Part shown: in pieces, positions 15,228 through 23,905 of the stretch
How positions within the stretch are numbered: position 1 is the stretch's first letter
Layout of the letters: each line of letters begins with the position of its first letter
DNA from: a virus
Virus record (IMG/VR): IMGVR_UViG_3300005264_000045
Coordinates: 11,438 to 44,142 of that record
DNA length: 32,705 bases
Strand: one strand, 5' to 3'
Position numbers and translations under genes: made by a program
The notes under the pieces: generated by a model
Told to the model about the DNA's origin: nothing
The model's input: only the letters and a program-made list of their open reading frames with translations
Databases searched by the model: none

Positions 15228-17689
15228 TATAACCTCCTTCCACGTCTATTTAAGTTACCATTATATTCAAAGTCACGTACCTCTAAAGGCAAGTGACTAT
15301 TAGTCATAAAAGTCAAAGTGTATTGATCAGATCTCTGCCTGATAGATACTCTGTGCTGTCCTCCTACAAGAGGAGCAAAGCCTACTAAATTCTCAGGACC
15401 ACCAAGAGTTCTGTTACTATACTGATACTCCCTTACAGCACCATACTTAGATTCAACTGTAGCAGATAGAGGGCCAGATGTATTGTAATTCATATAGAAT
15501 GAACCAATAGTTAATCTATCCAAATTCAATGCATAACCCTTTTCATCTAAAGCAACAGGATTTGTAGGTGAGTACTTGCAAGTATATCTTCTACCGATGA
15601 TTGAATATACAGGACCTCCTCCAGCACTTAACTCTTCAGTGGTTATCAAGTTACCTGCACCATCTCTTGAAATATCAATAGCAGTTCCTATATCCTCTAA
15701 GTAAGCTCCGGTAGATCTTACAGCTATAAGGTCTTCTATAGGTACATCTGGATAAGGATCTAAAGTAAAGTACCTACCACTACCAGAGTCATAATTAAAT
15801 ACCCTGTATACTTTCCTGTCTAACCTTACGGGAAAACCTAAAATAGAATCATCAGGATCTCCCATATTAACCTTCTCAATCCAGATTGAATTACCATCTC
15901 TTAATATAACCAGCCACAGAGTCTCATCAACAAACTCAAAATGCAAGACTTCATCTGTCTCAGGGAACACTATCTTACCCCAAGAACTCTGAACCTTCTC
16001 AGTACCCTGCCATAACCAATCATACGTATATAAAATATTCTTATCCTCTTTTGTTTTAATAAGAAGAAGATTAAGATTTGTAGAAGATGCCATAATATCA
16101 GGCGCTCCTTTAATGTATTCTTTTACATGATCTGTTACAGGTCTTGCTTTCTTTGTGTCTGTTATAGAGTCTGTGAAGAACTCACGGATACCTGTATAGA
16201 CCCCATACTTAAAAGCAAAGAAGATAGCATCTCCAGATGCAACAGGGTCAACAGAGAGCTGAGCTTCAAATGAAGTGACTCTTCTTAGAGTTGCATTATC
16301 TCTGGTAACAGGCTTGCTACCATCTAACAAGAACTGACTTGTAGTAGAGAAGAAGATAAGATCTCCATCAAAGGCTAAGCTTGTTATCAGATAATTTATC
16401 TGTGGTACGTCAGCAAAGATATCAATAGGATCTGTATCTAAAGCAGCTTGGGTAGTCTCTCTATAGAAGTTAAAGAAGTCATTTGATCTTGTCATTATAA
16501 CAGACTCTCCAGATGTTACGAACAATCTATTCTGGAACAACCCTATACTCTGTATGGTTAATGGGTTAGTCGGATCTACAAAAGTTGGTTGAGGATTAGT
16601 TTCATCATTCCCAACTTCTCTATCAGCCCACTCACCTTTACGCAATGAGAATGTAGCAACACCACTCGTTATGCTTTCCCTTACAAGAACATAAGGCATT
16701 GTAGATGCATCGAGACCTAATGAGATATCAGGTGCAATAGTCTCTTCCCATGTTACATGGTTAGAGTTTGTTCTCTTAGCCTTCAAGAAGAAGTTAGCAT
16801 TATCGCTCTTAGTTGAACCGGGAGGATCTACTTCTACTATAAAGCCTTCAGGTGCAGTACCAGGAAGCATGCTTGTGTTCTCTATCTTCCCTTGAATAGC
16901 AACTGTATTCGCATTGTCTACTTCATCTGTAGCTCTTATTGAGAAGCTGGCATGATCTTTCCTTTCAATAACAATAGTGTTACCTTCAGAATAGAAATCA
17001 TAATCAGCTGTGATATCTGTACCAATCCAACCAAAGTCTTTACCTTCAAGTGCACCTGAAGTGTTCTCACCAGAGCCTCCTGCTAAACAGAGCATCAATC
17101 TCTCTATTACGTATTCAGGGTTTACATAGTAGTGATGACTTGCATCTCCCCCATCAGGTGCACAATAAGTTGCAACCAGAGCATCATCTATATACAACTG
17201 AACTCTCTGTCCATAATCCATGAACTGACAGTAGATTATAGCCTTATGACTTATTGGTGGAGAAGTACTTGAACTTGCATATACCTTCTTCTCTGTGTTT
17301 ACAATGAAGGTGTAATCACCTATAGTCATAAGCCTTAGAAACTTCCGAGGATTAGGACTTCCTATATAGTTAGATGCACCTGCTTCTACATTTACAATAT
17401 GTTGAACACCAGAGGGACTCCAAACTTTAAGATCTCCTGTACCAGCTTCTATTGAAATGAAGTACTCTTCATTAGTACCTCTGTTATAATAATACCATTT
17501 TGAATAAGAAGATAAAAGAGCTGCCGTAAGCTCTGCTGAAGCTTCAGTTCCTTGTCTGTTAATAAGACCTCTTACTATATCAGGTCTTAGATTCTCTGAT
17601 AAAGTACACTGTCCAGGTAGCCTTGTCTTCTCAGGTTGCTGTGAGACACCCTGTATAGGTCTACCTTGATTTGATGTTATAAAACCCAT
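15227..17689 (-). CDS. Tail tubular protein B, gp12-like (nozzle)
   Basis: An 820-residue protein in the gp12 position (794 residues in T7). The opening GFITSNQGRPIQGVSQQPE and the PGQCTLSENLRPDIVRGL segment are the standard start of this family. The rest is beta-rich, in keeping with the propeller-like nozzle that caps the tail. It follows the gp11-like gene by 8 bases. The C-terminal RRGRRL is written by the ribosome site of the next gene. Confidence 0.9.
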   Translation of the reverse strand: MGFITSNQGRPIQGVSQQPEKTRLPGQCTLSENLRPDIVRGLINRQGTEASAELTAALLSSYSKWYYYNRGTNEEYFISIEAGTGDLKVWSPSGVQHIVNVEAGASNYIGSPNPRKFLRLMTIGDYTFIVNTEKKVYASSSTSPPISHKAIIYCQFMDYGQRVQLYIDDALVATYCAPDGGDASHHYYVNPEYVIERLMLCLAGGSGENTSGALEGKDFGWIGTDITADYDFYSEGNTIVIERKDHASFSIRATDEVDNANTVAIQGKIENTSMLPGTAPEGFIVEVDPPGSTKSDNANFFLKAKRTNSNHVTWEETIAPDISLGLDASTMPYVLVRESITSGVATFSLRKGEWADREVGNDETNPQPTFVDPTNPLTIQSIGLFQNRLFVTSGESVIMTRSNDFFNFYRETTQAALDTDPIDIFADVPQINYLITSLAFDGDLIFFSTTSQFLLDGSKPVTRDNATLRRVTSFEAQLSVDPVASGDAIFFAFKYGVYTGIREFFTDSITDTKKARPVTDHVKEYIKGAPDIMASSTNLNLLLIKTKEDKNILYTYDWLWQGTEKVQSSWGKIVFPETDEVLHFEFVDETLWLVILRDGNSIWIEKVNMGDPDDSILGFPVRLDRKVYRVFNYDSGSGRYFTLDPYPDVPIEDLIAVRSTGAYLEDIGTAIDISRDGAGNLITTEELSAGGGPVYSIIGRRYTCKYSPTNPVALDEKGYALNLDRLTIGSFYMNYNTSGPLSATVESKYGAVREYQYSNRTLGGPENLVGFAPLVGGQHRVSIRQRSDQYTLTFMTNSHLPLEVRDFEYNGNLNRRGRRL

Positions 17690-17697
17690 TCAACCTC

Positions 17698-18357
17698 CTA
17701 TGATCTTCTTTTAGGAAAGACACCATAACCATATCGTTGAGCATTATATCCTCCTACTCTGGATAAGAATGCAGACACAGATGCATTATCTGTAAAGGCA
17801 TTTCGCTTAACATTCTTGGAGTCTTCTCTTATCATGTTATTGTAAGCTACTATTTCATCTTGCATCTGGAATTTATACCTATTCGGATCAACTTCAAGGT
17901 CTTGTGCAAACTGTCTTCTTGCTATCATGACTATAGCTTGCTTTGCTATAGGTGGTACATCTTCAAATGGTATTTCAAAGATAAGAGTGAACTCAATAAA
18001 CTTGGTATCTGAGCCGGGTTCAGAGAAAGCCCTATCTCTTAGATCATATGTATGATTAAGAAGATCATATGCTTTGTTATCTCTTATAGTCAGACCCACA
18101 TTCCGAGAGTTTCCAGAAGAAACAATAGAGAGAACAGAAGAAGGGATAGCAATAAACCCTGTTGTCTCATCCGGTGTTATCTTCCAGTTACTTTCTTTAT
18201 TGAACCACCAACCTCTTGACTGTATATCTAAATTAACTTGATCAACAACCTGACCTGCCATAGCTACATCAAGATCAGGATCATCTTCAGTAGCCACCGG
18301 TGCAATACCTACACCACGTAAACAGGTATTAATTGCATCAAGGCGTGTTCGGGACAT
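17698..18357 (-). CDS. Tail tubular protein A, gp11-like (adaptor)
   Basis: 219 residues (T7 gp11 has 196). The start MSRTRLDAINTCLRGVGIAP and the segment DIQSRGWWFNKESNW are typical of this family. It makes the dodecameric ring between portal and nozzle. Its ribosome site (AAGGAGGTAAT) follows directly on the U-run of the capsid terminator, so readthrough of that terminator, or processing there, probably sets its level below that of the capsid protein. Confidence 0.9.
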   Translation of the reverse strand: MSRTRLDAINTCLRGVGIAPVATEDDPDLDVAMAGQVVDQVNLDIQSRGWWFNKESNWKITPDETTGFIAIPSSVLSIVSSGNSRNVGLTIRDNKAYDLLNHTYDLRDRAFSEPGSDTKFIEFTLIFEIPFEDVPPIAKQAIVMIARRQFAQDLEVDPNRYKFQMQDEIVAYNNMIREDSKNVKRNAFTDNASVSAFLSRVGGYNAQRYGYGVFPKRRS

Positions 18358-18369
18358 ATTACCTCCTTA

Positions 18370-18406
18370 GAAAAAGAACCCACCCTACCGTAGTAGGTAG
18401 AGTGGG
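18370..18406 (-). terminator. Intrinsic terminator after capsid gene
   Basis: An 11-bp stem (CCCACTCTACC with GGTAGGGTGGG, one G-U) with a 6-base loop is followed by TTCTTTTTC on the minus strand. T7 has its main late terminator at the same place, between genes 10 and 11. The U-run is only a few bases from the next ribosome site. Confidence 0.85.
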
Positions 18407-18408
18407 CA

Positions 18409-18424
18409 GTCTCACATGTGAGAC
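18409..18424. repeat. GTCTCAC/GTGAGAC palindrome after capsid gene
   Basis: GTCTCACATGTGAGAC is a perfect 16-bp palindrome located between the capsid stop and the terminator. A near-identical hairpin follows the reductase gene (25996-26011). Confidence 0.65.
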
Positions 18425-18433
18425 AAGTTTAGA

Positions 18434-19537
18434 TTAGGCATACACCTTAGTTGCAGTAGCTTTGCCTTTGGCTTTAGCCAAGACAGCCGCATTATCAGAA
18501 GATGCAGTAGAGCCTACAACAGCCATGTTATCATATCTATCAGGGATACAACCTTCAGCAAACCAAGAATCAATAAAGTTTGATTTGGTCTTCTTATCAA
18601 AGAAGATGTCACCCTGCAGGTTGATAGTACGACCAGCAAGCAAGGAATCCGGACCATAGATAATAGCCTGAGTCTTCTGCATGTCAGCTGTAACATCATA
18701 CCTATTACCGTTATTCTCATTTGAAAGAAGATGATGAGCCAGACCATCATGAGGATTCAGCTTCATCTGTGTGTATTCAGTGCTACCCATTACAGTAAGG
18801 TTATAACCTTTCAGGGTACCAGAGAGACCAGAGAAGTTAGTGCCAGATGTTTCATTAGAACCACCTTCAGTCTGTGCAATGAAGCCATAATCAACCAAGA
18901 GTGAGAACTCATTCACAGGCACAATACACCTAAGACCGGCAAGCGGGGTACGCTGGATAACAAGACCCATGATAGCAATCTCTATTGCAGAGACAAGCTG
19001 GTACGGATCATTTGCCTGAGACAAGTCATCATTCAGCTCAATATTAATAGCCACACCCTGACCAGAAACTCTGGACACACCACCTGTAATAGTGTTAGCA
19101 TACGGATCGAATGCACCACCTGTCATGGCACCTGCAAGCAACTGCTGAATAACCATCTGGTCTTCAAGAGTCTTGAGCTTACCCATCTGGTTCTTAGCCA
19201 GTTTCTCCATAACTGAAAAATCATTCTGCAGGTCATGCAGAGAGTGCACAGTATTTCTACCAAGCACGATAGTATCAACTATCAAGGCATTCTTATTGAA
19301 CTCAGTCTCCGTTGCATCAGGGTCCTGACCAGGAGTAAGAGTCTGAAGAACAGTATCTCCAATGTATTTATTAGATACCATGTTAGTACCCACAACTTCC
19401 TGAACATCAAACCCTGACAGAAGGTTCTCACCTTCAAGGTACTGCTGATGCACAACCCCATTAAACTTCTCAATAAGAAGAGTATCAACCTCAGCATTAT
19501 TAGGTACTGCCGGGTTGACAAGAACATTATCAGCCAT
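18434..19537 (-). CDS. Major capsid protein (gp10-like)
   Basis: 367 residues (T7 gp10A has 345), an HK97-fold shell protein by position and sequence style. It follows the scaffold gene, has its own predicted phage promoter with a leader hairpin and a strong ribosome site (AAGGAGGTTACAA), and is followed by a palindrome and a strong terminator, the usual arrangement for the most abundant protein. Family-like stretches include KFNGVVHQQYLEGENL, NTVHSLHDLQNDFSVMEK and LAGRTINLQGDIFFDKKTK. I see no gp10B-type slippery extension. Confidence 0.9.
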   Translation of the reverse strand: MADNVLVNPAVPNNAEVDTLLIEKFNGVVHQQYLEGENLLSGFDVQEVVGTNMVSNKYIGDTVLQTLTPGQDPDATETEFNKNALIVDTIVLGRNTVHSLHDLQNDFSVMEKLAKNQMGKLKTLEDQMVIQQLLAGAMTGGAFDPYANTITGGVSRVSGQGVAINIELNDDLSQANDPYQLVSAIEIAIMGLVIQRTPLAGLRCIVPVNEFSLLVDYGFIAQTEGGSNETSGTNFSGLSGTLKGYNLTVMGSTEYTQMKLNPHDGLAHHLLSNENNGNRYDVTADMQKTQAIIYGPDSLLAGRTINLQGDIFFDKKTKSNFIDSWFAEGCIPDRYDNMAVVGSTASSDNAAVLAKAKGKATATKVYA

Positions 19538-19567
19538 TTGTAACCTCCTTGTGTTAAATTGTTATTA

Positions 19568-19600
19568 GAGTACAAGAACGTTCTATATATTCTTATACTC
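19568..19600 (-). promoter_or_regulatory. Leader hairpin of capsid mRNA
   Basis: GAGTATAAGAA can pair with TTCTTGTACTC over 11 bp (one G-U) around an 11-base loop, between the capsid promoter and its ribosome site. A 5' stabilising or RNase III-type hairpin is inferred; T7 gene 10 mRNA also has a leader stem-loop. Confidence 0.5.
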
Positions 19601-19634
19601 TCTTATTCTTCTTGTTCTTTCTTATTCTTTCTTT

Positions 19635-19660
19635 CTCTCTCTATGATGCAACTTAATTAA
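19635..19660 (-). promoter_or_regulatory. Putative phage RNA polymerase promoter for capsid gene
   Basis: TTAAGTTGCATCATAGAGAG on the minus strand, in the gap between scaffold and capsid genes, matching the position of the strong T7 phi10 promoter. Purine-rich AAGAA/GAGAGTA words follow in the transcript, as they do after the 2431-2455 copy. Confidence 0.75.
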
Positions 19661-19672
19661 AAGATGCTGAAT

Positions 19673-20551
19673 TTATATACCTTTCGCAATCCCGGCACGC
19701 CTTAATCTGTCATATTTCTCTGGATTATTCTTGTACTCACCTGATTTCATAAGTTCAAGAAACTGAGAAGAAGAAAGAGCTTCATTTCCACTGAGAGGGT
19801 CACCACCTGTGTTACCTTCTTCTAAGTCAAGAACAGTAGGAGCAGCAGGAGCTCCAGCTTCAGTGAACTTACTATAGAGATCCTTGATCATAAGCTGCTG
19901 CATCTTCAAAGAACCTTCTTGCATCACTTTGTTAAATTCTTCTATCTCTGCATCGGATAGAGAAGAAGCAGCATAAGAAGAGAGGTCATCCCATCTGTCT
20001 TCACCTCCCATAATCTCCATAGTCGCATCCCAGGCTTCTTTCTCTGCCGCTGCTCTACTCTCTAAAGTCTGCTCATGCTCATTCAGCATAGCCAAATTTG
20101 ACGCTTTAAGGCCAGAGAGGTATGTGTCTACCTGCCACTTCCCAAACGCTTCATATGCAGCATTTAAAGACTCTTCAGAGAGAGTGAAATCCTCAGACGA
20201 ATACAGTTCTTTTGAGAGGGCCTGTATATCCAGATTGTGCTCATTCCCAAAATTAATCAGATCTGCAGGGATTGTCACCTCAACCGGTTTCCCATTGAAC
20301 TGAGCTCCCTCAGAATACTTCACATCCTCTGCCACAGATTCTCCTGTAGAGGGCTCTGACGGCTCTTTAGAGGCCGTTTCAGGATCTGCCGGTACAGTTG
20401 TATCACTTTTCGGAGAAACCTCCGTAGAAGCAGGCTCCTGCGTTGTAGAGACTTTAGGTTCTACCGGAGTCTGCACCCCTCCCTGAGCCGGTTCTTGGGT
20501 ATTCGGGGCAGCTGCGTCTGCTACTGCACCCACTTCATTTTGTAAGTCCAT
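19673..20551 (-). CDS. Capsid assembly scaffold protein (gp9-like)
   Basis: 292 residues (T7 gp9 has 307), acidic and rich in Glu, Ser, Thr, Ala and Pro in the first 100 residues, then helical, as scaffolds are. It lies between portal and capsid genes. The segment AYEAFGKWQVDTYLSGLKAS and the closing basic helix (YDRLRRAGIAKGI) suit the shell-binding C-terminus. Its start overlaps the portal stop by 17 bases and its ribosome site is inside the portal gene. Confidence 0.88.
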   Translation of the reverse strand: MDLQNEVGAVADAAAPNTQEPAQGGVQTPVEPKVSTTQEPASTEVSPKSDTTVPADPETASKEPSEPSTGESVAEDVKYSEGAQFNGKPVEVTIPADLINFGNEHNLDIQALSKELYSSEDFTLSEESLNAAYEAFGKWQVDTYLSGLKASNLAMLNEHEQTLESRAAAEKEAWDATMEIMGGEDRWDDLSSYAASSLSDAEIEEFNKVMQEGSLKMQQLMIKDLYSKFTEAGAPAAPTVLDLEEGNTGGDPLSGNEALSSSQFLELMKSGEYKNNPEKYDRLRRAGIAKGI

Positions 20552-20997
20552 CTAAACCTCCTTGTTTTATAACTTCAGGAACAGCATCCTTAGCAGCTTC
20601 AGCCATTTGTGCTTCTTGCTGTGCTTTAGCTATAGCTTCCTGCTTAGCTTGCCATTCTTCATCTGTCATCATGAAAGGTAACTTCATTGAAAGGGATGCA
20701 GCGATCTCTCTGGTATATATATCCCATTTCACTCTTGCCTGAACATCCATAGGCCAAGCAGCTGGTAGTTGCATCATCTCAGTAAACTGCTTCAGCTTAT
20801 CAAGATCGCCAGACTTTCCAAATGCTTCTAATCCTGTAACGATATTAGGTATAACAGCATCATCAGGAAGAGGGAAGCCTACTCTTTTAAGATACAGAGT
20901 GGCTAATGGTGTCTGCCAAGTCTGAGCTAATAAAGAATATACACCACCAAGAGAAGTTTCAAGTTCCTGTGCATCTAACCTCAGCTCTACCGTTGTC
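20535..20997 (-). CDS. Portal protein, 3' exon
   Basis: Encodes the C-terminal 154 residues or so of the portal. After the splice junction it reads TTVELRLDAQELETSLGGVY, which continues the T7 gp8 pattern (RVTAVEIRKNAMEVEQGLGGVY). The lower part (residues after ATG 20777) is helical and ends in a Gln/Ala-rich tail, as in gp8. The in-frame stop at 21002-21000 shows the frame cannot extend through the intron. There is no start signal at its 5' end, so splicing is needed for expression. Confidence 0.85.
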
Positions 20998-21736
20998 CAT
21001 CATGTTGTTGTATGAGTCGTTAGTTCATACGCTGTATGTTACCATACAGATCAGACTATATCTTCCCCGCAATGGGGCTACCTGTTTCGGAACACTTGTT
21101 CCTACTCCTTTCGGATAGTCGTTACACACCAATATTAACTTAATGTAGATGTAAGCCAAGACCAATTTTTACCTTGTCTCACTGACTTTATAGAAGCTAT
21201 ACCAACTGACAGTTTTAATCTATCTCTTATCTGTCTTGCAGTTAATTTTGTATTTCTTAGCTTCCAGATATTTATAACATCCTCTTCTCTTAACTTAGCT
21301 ATGGGATTCTTTTCCCCTTTGTTAGTTTTAAGATGAGTTCTGTACGCATGCAATACGTTCATACTTGCACTGCACCATTCAAGGTTATCAGCTGCATTGT
21401 TATATCTATCACCATCTATATGATTGACTTGAGTATAGTTATGCGGGTTGTCTAAGAAGTGCTCTGCAACAAGTCTGTGCAAAGCATAGAACTTATCAAG
21501 ATGAATCTTGACATACCTATTCTTCTTTGTTATTGACGTACCACGTAATTGTACACCTGTTGTCTCGTTTGTTACAATACCAAGTGTATCTATACTATAT
21601 TCACATTTCAAATCTTTATTAAGTTTTATCTTTCTGTAGAGCATTAATGCCTCCGTAGTTAAAGATTAATTGTTGCTCGGTATTGTCCCATAGGGAGTTC
21701 CACCGAATTAAGGTAGTTTATAGAGGGCAACATTCT
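20998..21736 (-). other. Group I intron in portal gene
   Basis: A 739-nt insertion splits the portal codon for Val between GT (exon, ending in T) and G (exon 2), and the intron's last base is G. Core elements match the terminase intron: R-like GTGTAACGACTATCC (21113-21127), S-like AAGATATAGTC (21054-21064) with GACTAT/ATAGTC as P7, and a perfect CTGTATG-GTAA-CATACAG hairpin (21032-21049). It carries an HNH gene (21135-21644). Exons of 1118 and 463 nt sum to 527 codons including the stop, near the 536 residues of T7 gp8. Confidence 0.87.
21135..21644 (-). CDS. HNH homing endonuclease in portal intron
   Basis: 169 residues with the same plan as the terminase-intron enzyme: NUMOD4-like region (about 14-50), HNH core (LHR 55-57, VNHIDG 73-78, YNN 81-83, NLEW 87-90), a conserved GEKNP-type NUMOD segment and a C-terminal helix-turn-helix-like region (TARQIRDRLKLS, about 134-145). 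The two share layout and many short words but differ along most of their length, so they are not a recent duplication. Its ribosome site is only a weak GGAGG, placed as GGAGGCATTA. Confidence 0.88.
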   Translation of the reverse strand: MLYRKIKLNKDLKCEYSIDTLGIVTNETTGVQLRGTSITKKNRYVKIHLDKFYALHRLVAEHFLDNPHNYTQVNHIDGDRYNNAADNLEWCSASMNVLHAYRTHLKTNKGEKNPIAKLREEDVINIWKLRNTKLTARQIRDRLKLSVGIASIKSVRQGKNWSWLTSTLS

Positions 21737-22854
21737 ACCCTCTCAGCATCACGCCGTACTGCAGAGTTTAATAAGAAAGCTTGACCTATTCTCTTCTTAT
21801 ATTCAGACAGAACCTCAGAGATAGGTGAGAAGTCTGCATATCTTTCTATCTGCAGAATACCTATATCATCCAAGTTACCAAAGATCCATTCACCTGTAGG
21901 TGCTCCAGCAATCTCATCAATATCTGTTTGAGATCCGGGCTTTATCAAGTACTTGATGTCAGCCATAAGAGCCATACCTTTAGCCACAGCTTCAGACAAG
22001 AATGCAATAACATAAAAGTCACCTGCATGGTCTTCTACTAACCCTCTACCATAGTCTTCACCATAGCAAGAGTTCCAACGTAAAGGTATCCAAGGTAATT
22101 GAGCTTCTTCAATCTCCTGAGCATCTTTAATAAGAATACCTTCAACAGACTGAGCAACTATAAAGGTCAACCTATCCTTTCTTTTTATGTAAGTATAGAG
22201 ATTAACCTCATCATCATCCTTAGGAGCCAAAGACTTCTTAATAGTCTTGATGCTCTCTCTTACTTCTTCAGACAATGTAGAGAAAGCTTTCTTCTGAACA
22301 ATAACCAATTCAATAAGGTTACCACTCAAATCTCTTGAGAGACAGTACCTGTCAAGCTTGATAGCCTGCAGTTGCCCATCTCCAGGTAAATAAATACATA
22401 CATTACCTGTTATAATTAAGTTCTTGAAAGCTTCTGTGTATGCTACTCTTGCAGCTATCTTAGTTTGCAAGGTACTACATCTCTTCTCAGCTTCAACTAA
22501 TAGTTCCGCTAACTGCGTTGCATCATAACCTGCTTTGCTAAGCGACACTTTAGTCTCTTGATCAAACTCTAAATTAAAGAAAGAGTGACCAGTTGGAAAC
22601 ATATTCATAGTAAGCTTATTTGCAAGATGATTAACTGCTTGTGCACCTATACCTTGAAAGCCATGCTGGTTAGCAGCGCCTCCTCTATCAAGATCCTCTG
22701 TATCAGGTAGTACATAAGGTAAAGTTAAACGACTATATTCTCTACCCCTATCTCTATAGCCGTTTCTGTCAGAGGATAGGTATGAGTACCTACCCTCTAT
22801 ATCAACAGAGTTGCCTTTACCCTTCATAATTTGAGTTAATAGGGTATCAGACAT
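21737..22854 (-). CDS. Portal protein, 5' exon (gp8-like)
   Basis: Encodes the first 372 residues or so of the head-tail connector through which DNA is packaged. Family features include YSYLSSDRNGYRDRGREYSR, PLYV-like LTLPYVLPDTED, NHLANKLTMNMFPTG and the PWIPLRWNSCYGEDYGRGL stretch near the end. Unspliced message would add five foreign codons (ECCPL) and stop at 21718. Start ATG 22854 has AGGAGGTTATAT upstream and lies 9 bases past the previous stop. Confidence 0.9.
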
Positions 22855-22863
22855 ATAACCTCC

Positions 22864-23046
22864 TTAAATTTTAAGACCAGAGACTGCACCACCGGTTGGC
22901 TTAATAAGAGATCTCTTACCTTGTGTTCTTAAATTGACACCTTCTGTGTCTTCTGAAGTACCGAGTTCAATATCCTCTGGTTCTACTTCTACGATTCTTT
23001 CCGGTCTCTTAGCCGGATCTGGAACATCAGCTCCACCCATACCCAT
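22864..23046 (-). CDS. Small tail or assembly protein, gp7.3-like position
   Basis: I choose ATG 23046 behind AAGGAGGTTATT, giving 60 residues; longer frames run back into the acetyltransferase gene without a ribosome site. The sequence is acidic in the middle (VEVEPEDIELGTSEDTEGV) and ends in LRTQGKRSLIKPTGGAVSGLKI-like residues, a pattern (RxxGKxxL....GSGLxI) seen in small head-tail proteins located before the portal in T7-like phages. T7 gp7.3 is 99 residues. The assignment is by position and C-terminal pattern only. Confidence 0.6.
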   Translation of the reverse strand: MGMGGADVPDPAKRPERIVEVEPEDIELGTSEDTEGVNLRTQGKRSLIKPTGGAVSGLKI

Positions 23047-23056
23047 AATAACCTCC

Positions 23057-23533
23057 TTATAATGACTTATAAAAGTTATAGCCTCCGGCATCATACCCAA
23101 GACCTTTATATAAAAGTGATGCAGGATTATCCTTAAAGACACCAGAGTTTGCTCCGGTATGAATAACCTTAGCACCACAAGCTTTAGCCCAATCTTCCAG
23201 CATACTTACAAGACCTTTTGCAAGAGTATATCCTCTGTATCCGGGATCTACATAAAGAAAGAGGTCATGGCAGATTACCTCAGAGGTCCAAACAAGACCA
23301 GAGATAGCAGCCCATACAGCACCTACAATCTTACCATTCACCGTAGCAACAAAGATCTGCTGATTCTCATCTTCCATTGCAAAGATAAGATGCTTCACGA
23401 ACTTATCCATATCAAGGGAAAGATCGCACCATCTTTCAGCTTCAGTTGCATAAGCTTCAGCTAAATTTACAAGCTGCATTATATCAAGATCAATAGCAGC
23501 TCTATGTTTAATACGTTCTTCTGGAGTATGCAT
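23057..23533 (-). CDS. GNAT-family N-acetyltransferase
   Basis: 158 residues. The acetyl-CoA binding core is visible as HDLFLYVDPGYRGYTLAKGL (about residues 89-108, with a degenerate R-x-x-G-x-A turn), followed by MLEDWAKACGA and the closing SLLYKGLGYDAGG (about 139-151), typical of GNAT motif B. The substrate is unknown. It sits directly before the structural genes, where other podoviruses also carry a GNAT, and might modify a host or virion protein. ATG 23533 has AAGGAGGAAAG upstream. Confidence 0.85.
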   Translation of the reverse strand: MHTPEERIKHRAAIDLDIMQLVNLAEAYATEAERWCDLSLDMDKFVKHLIFAMEDENQQIFVATVNGKIVGAVWAAISGLVWTSEVICHDLFLYVDPGYRGYTLAKGLVSMLEDWAKACGAKVIHTGANSGVFKDNPASLLYKGLGYDAGGYNFYKSL

Positions 23534-23702
23534 TCTTAACTTTCCTCCTTATCTCAGAGAGTACATTATTCCTGATGAAGTCGGCATGAGAAGCAGTATG
23601 CTTTAAGTCAGCTGATTCTGTAATGAGCATTAAGAACTCATAAGTATCTGGAGACATATTCAAAGGTCTCTGTTTAGATGTAGGATCAGTTATCCCACTC
23701 AT
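23508..23702 (-). CDS. Hypothetical small basic protein
   Basis: Starting at ATG 23702 gives 64 residues (MSGITDP); the start overlaps the end of the preceding gene by 17 bases, behind a GAAGAG sequence, which suggests coupled translation. A start at 23729 is possible but has no ribosome site. The C-terminus is basic (EIRRKVKNAYSRRTY) and overlaps the acetyltransferase start. I do not recognise it. Confidence 0.5.
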   Translation of the reverse strand: MSGITDPTSKQRPLNMSPDTYEFLMLITESADLKHTASHADFIRNNVLSEIRRKVKNAYSRRTY

Positions 23703-23883
23703 GCTCTTCACAAGCCGTGTGCTTTTCAAGCTCTACCTCCTCTATATATCTCTTAAGTTCTACTACATTAATACCAGCTTCATAAGCCTTAACAAGATCT
23801 TCATTAGAAGGTCTCACATTATTCCTAAAATACAACATCAATTTATCCACTAAATTGACAGCTCCTATATCATCCATCTTCAC
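23686..23883 (-). CDS. Hypothetical small acidic protein
   Basis: 65 residues, soluble, with helical composition and an acidic, His/Cys-containing end (HTACEEHEWDN). It follows the ligase gene by 22 bases with a GGAGGTGAAG ribosome site. The two ATGs at 23883 and 23877 are both plausible. No family recognised. Confidence 0.55.
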   Translation of the reverse strand: MKMDDIGAVNLVDKLMLYFRNNVRPSNEDLVKAYEAGINVVELKRYIEEVELEKHTACEEHEWDN

Positions 23884-23905
23884 CTCCTACTCACGTAACC
23901 TCCTC

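Noticed and set aside
18434-19537. Programmed frameshift giving a longer capsid form as in T7 gp10B
   Set aside because: After the capsid stop comes a palindrome and terminator, with no long open frame to extend into.
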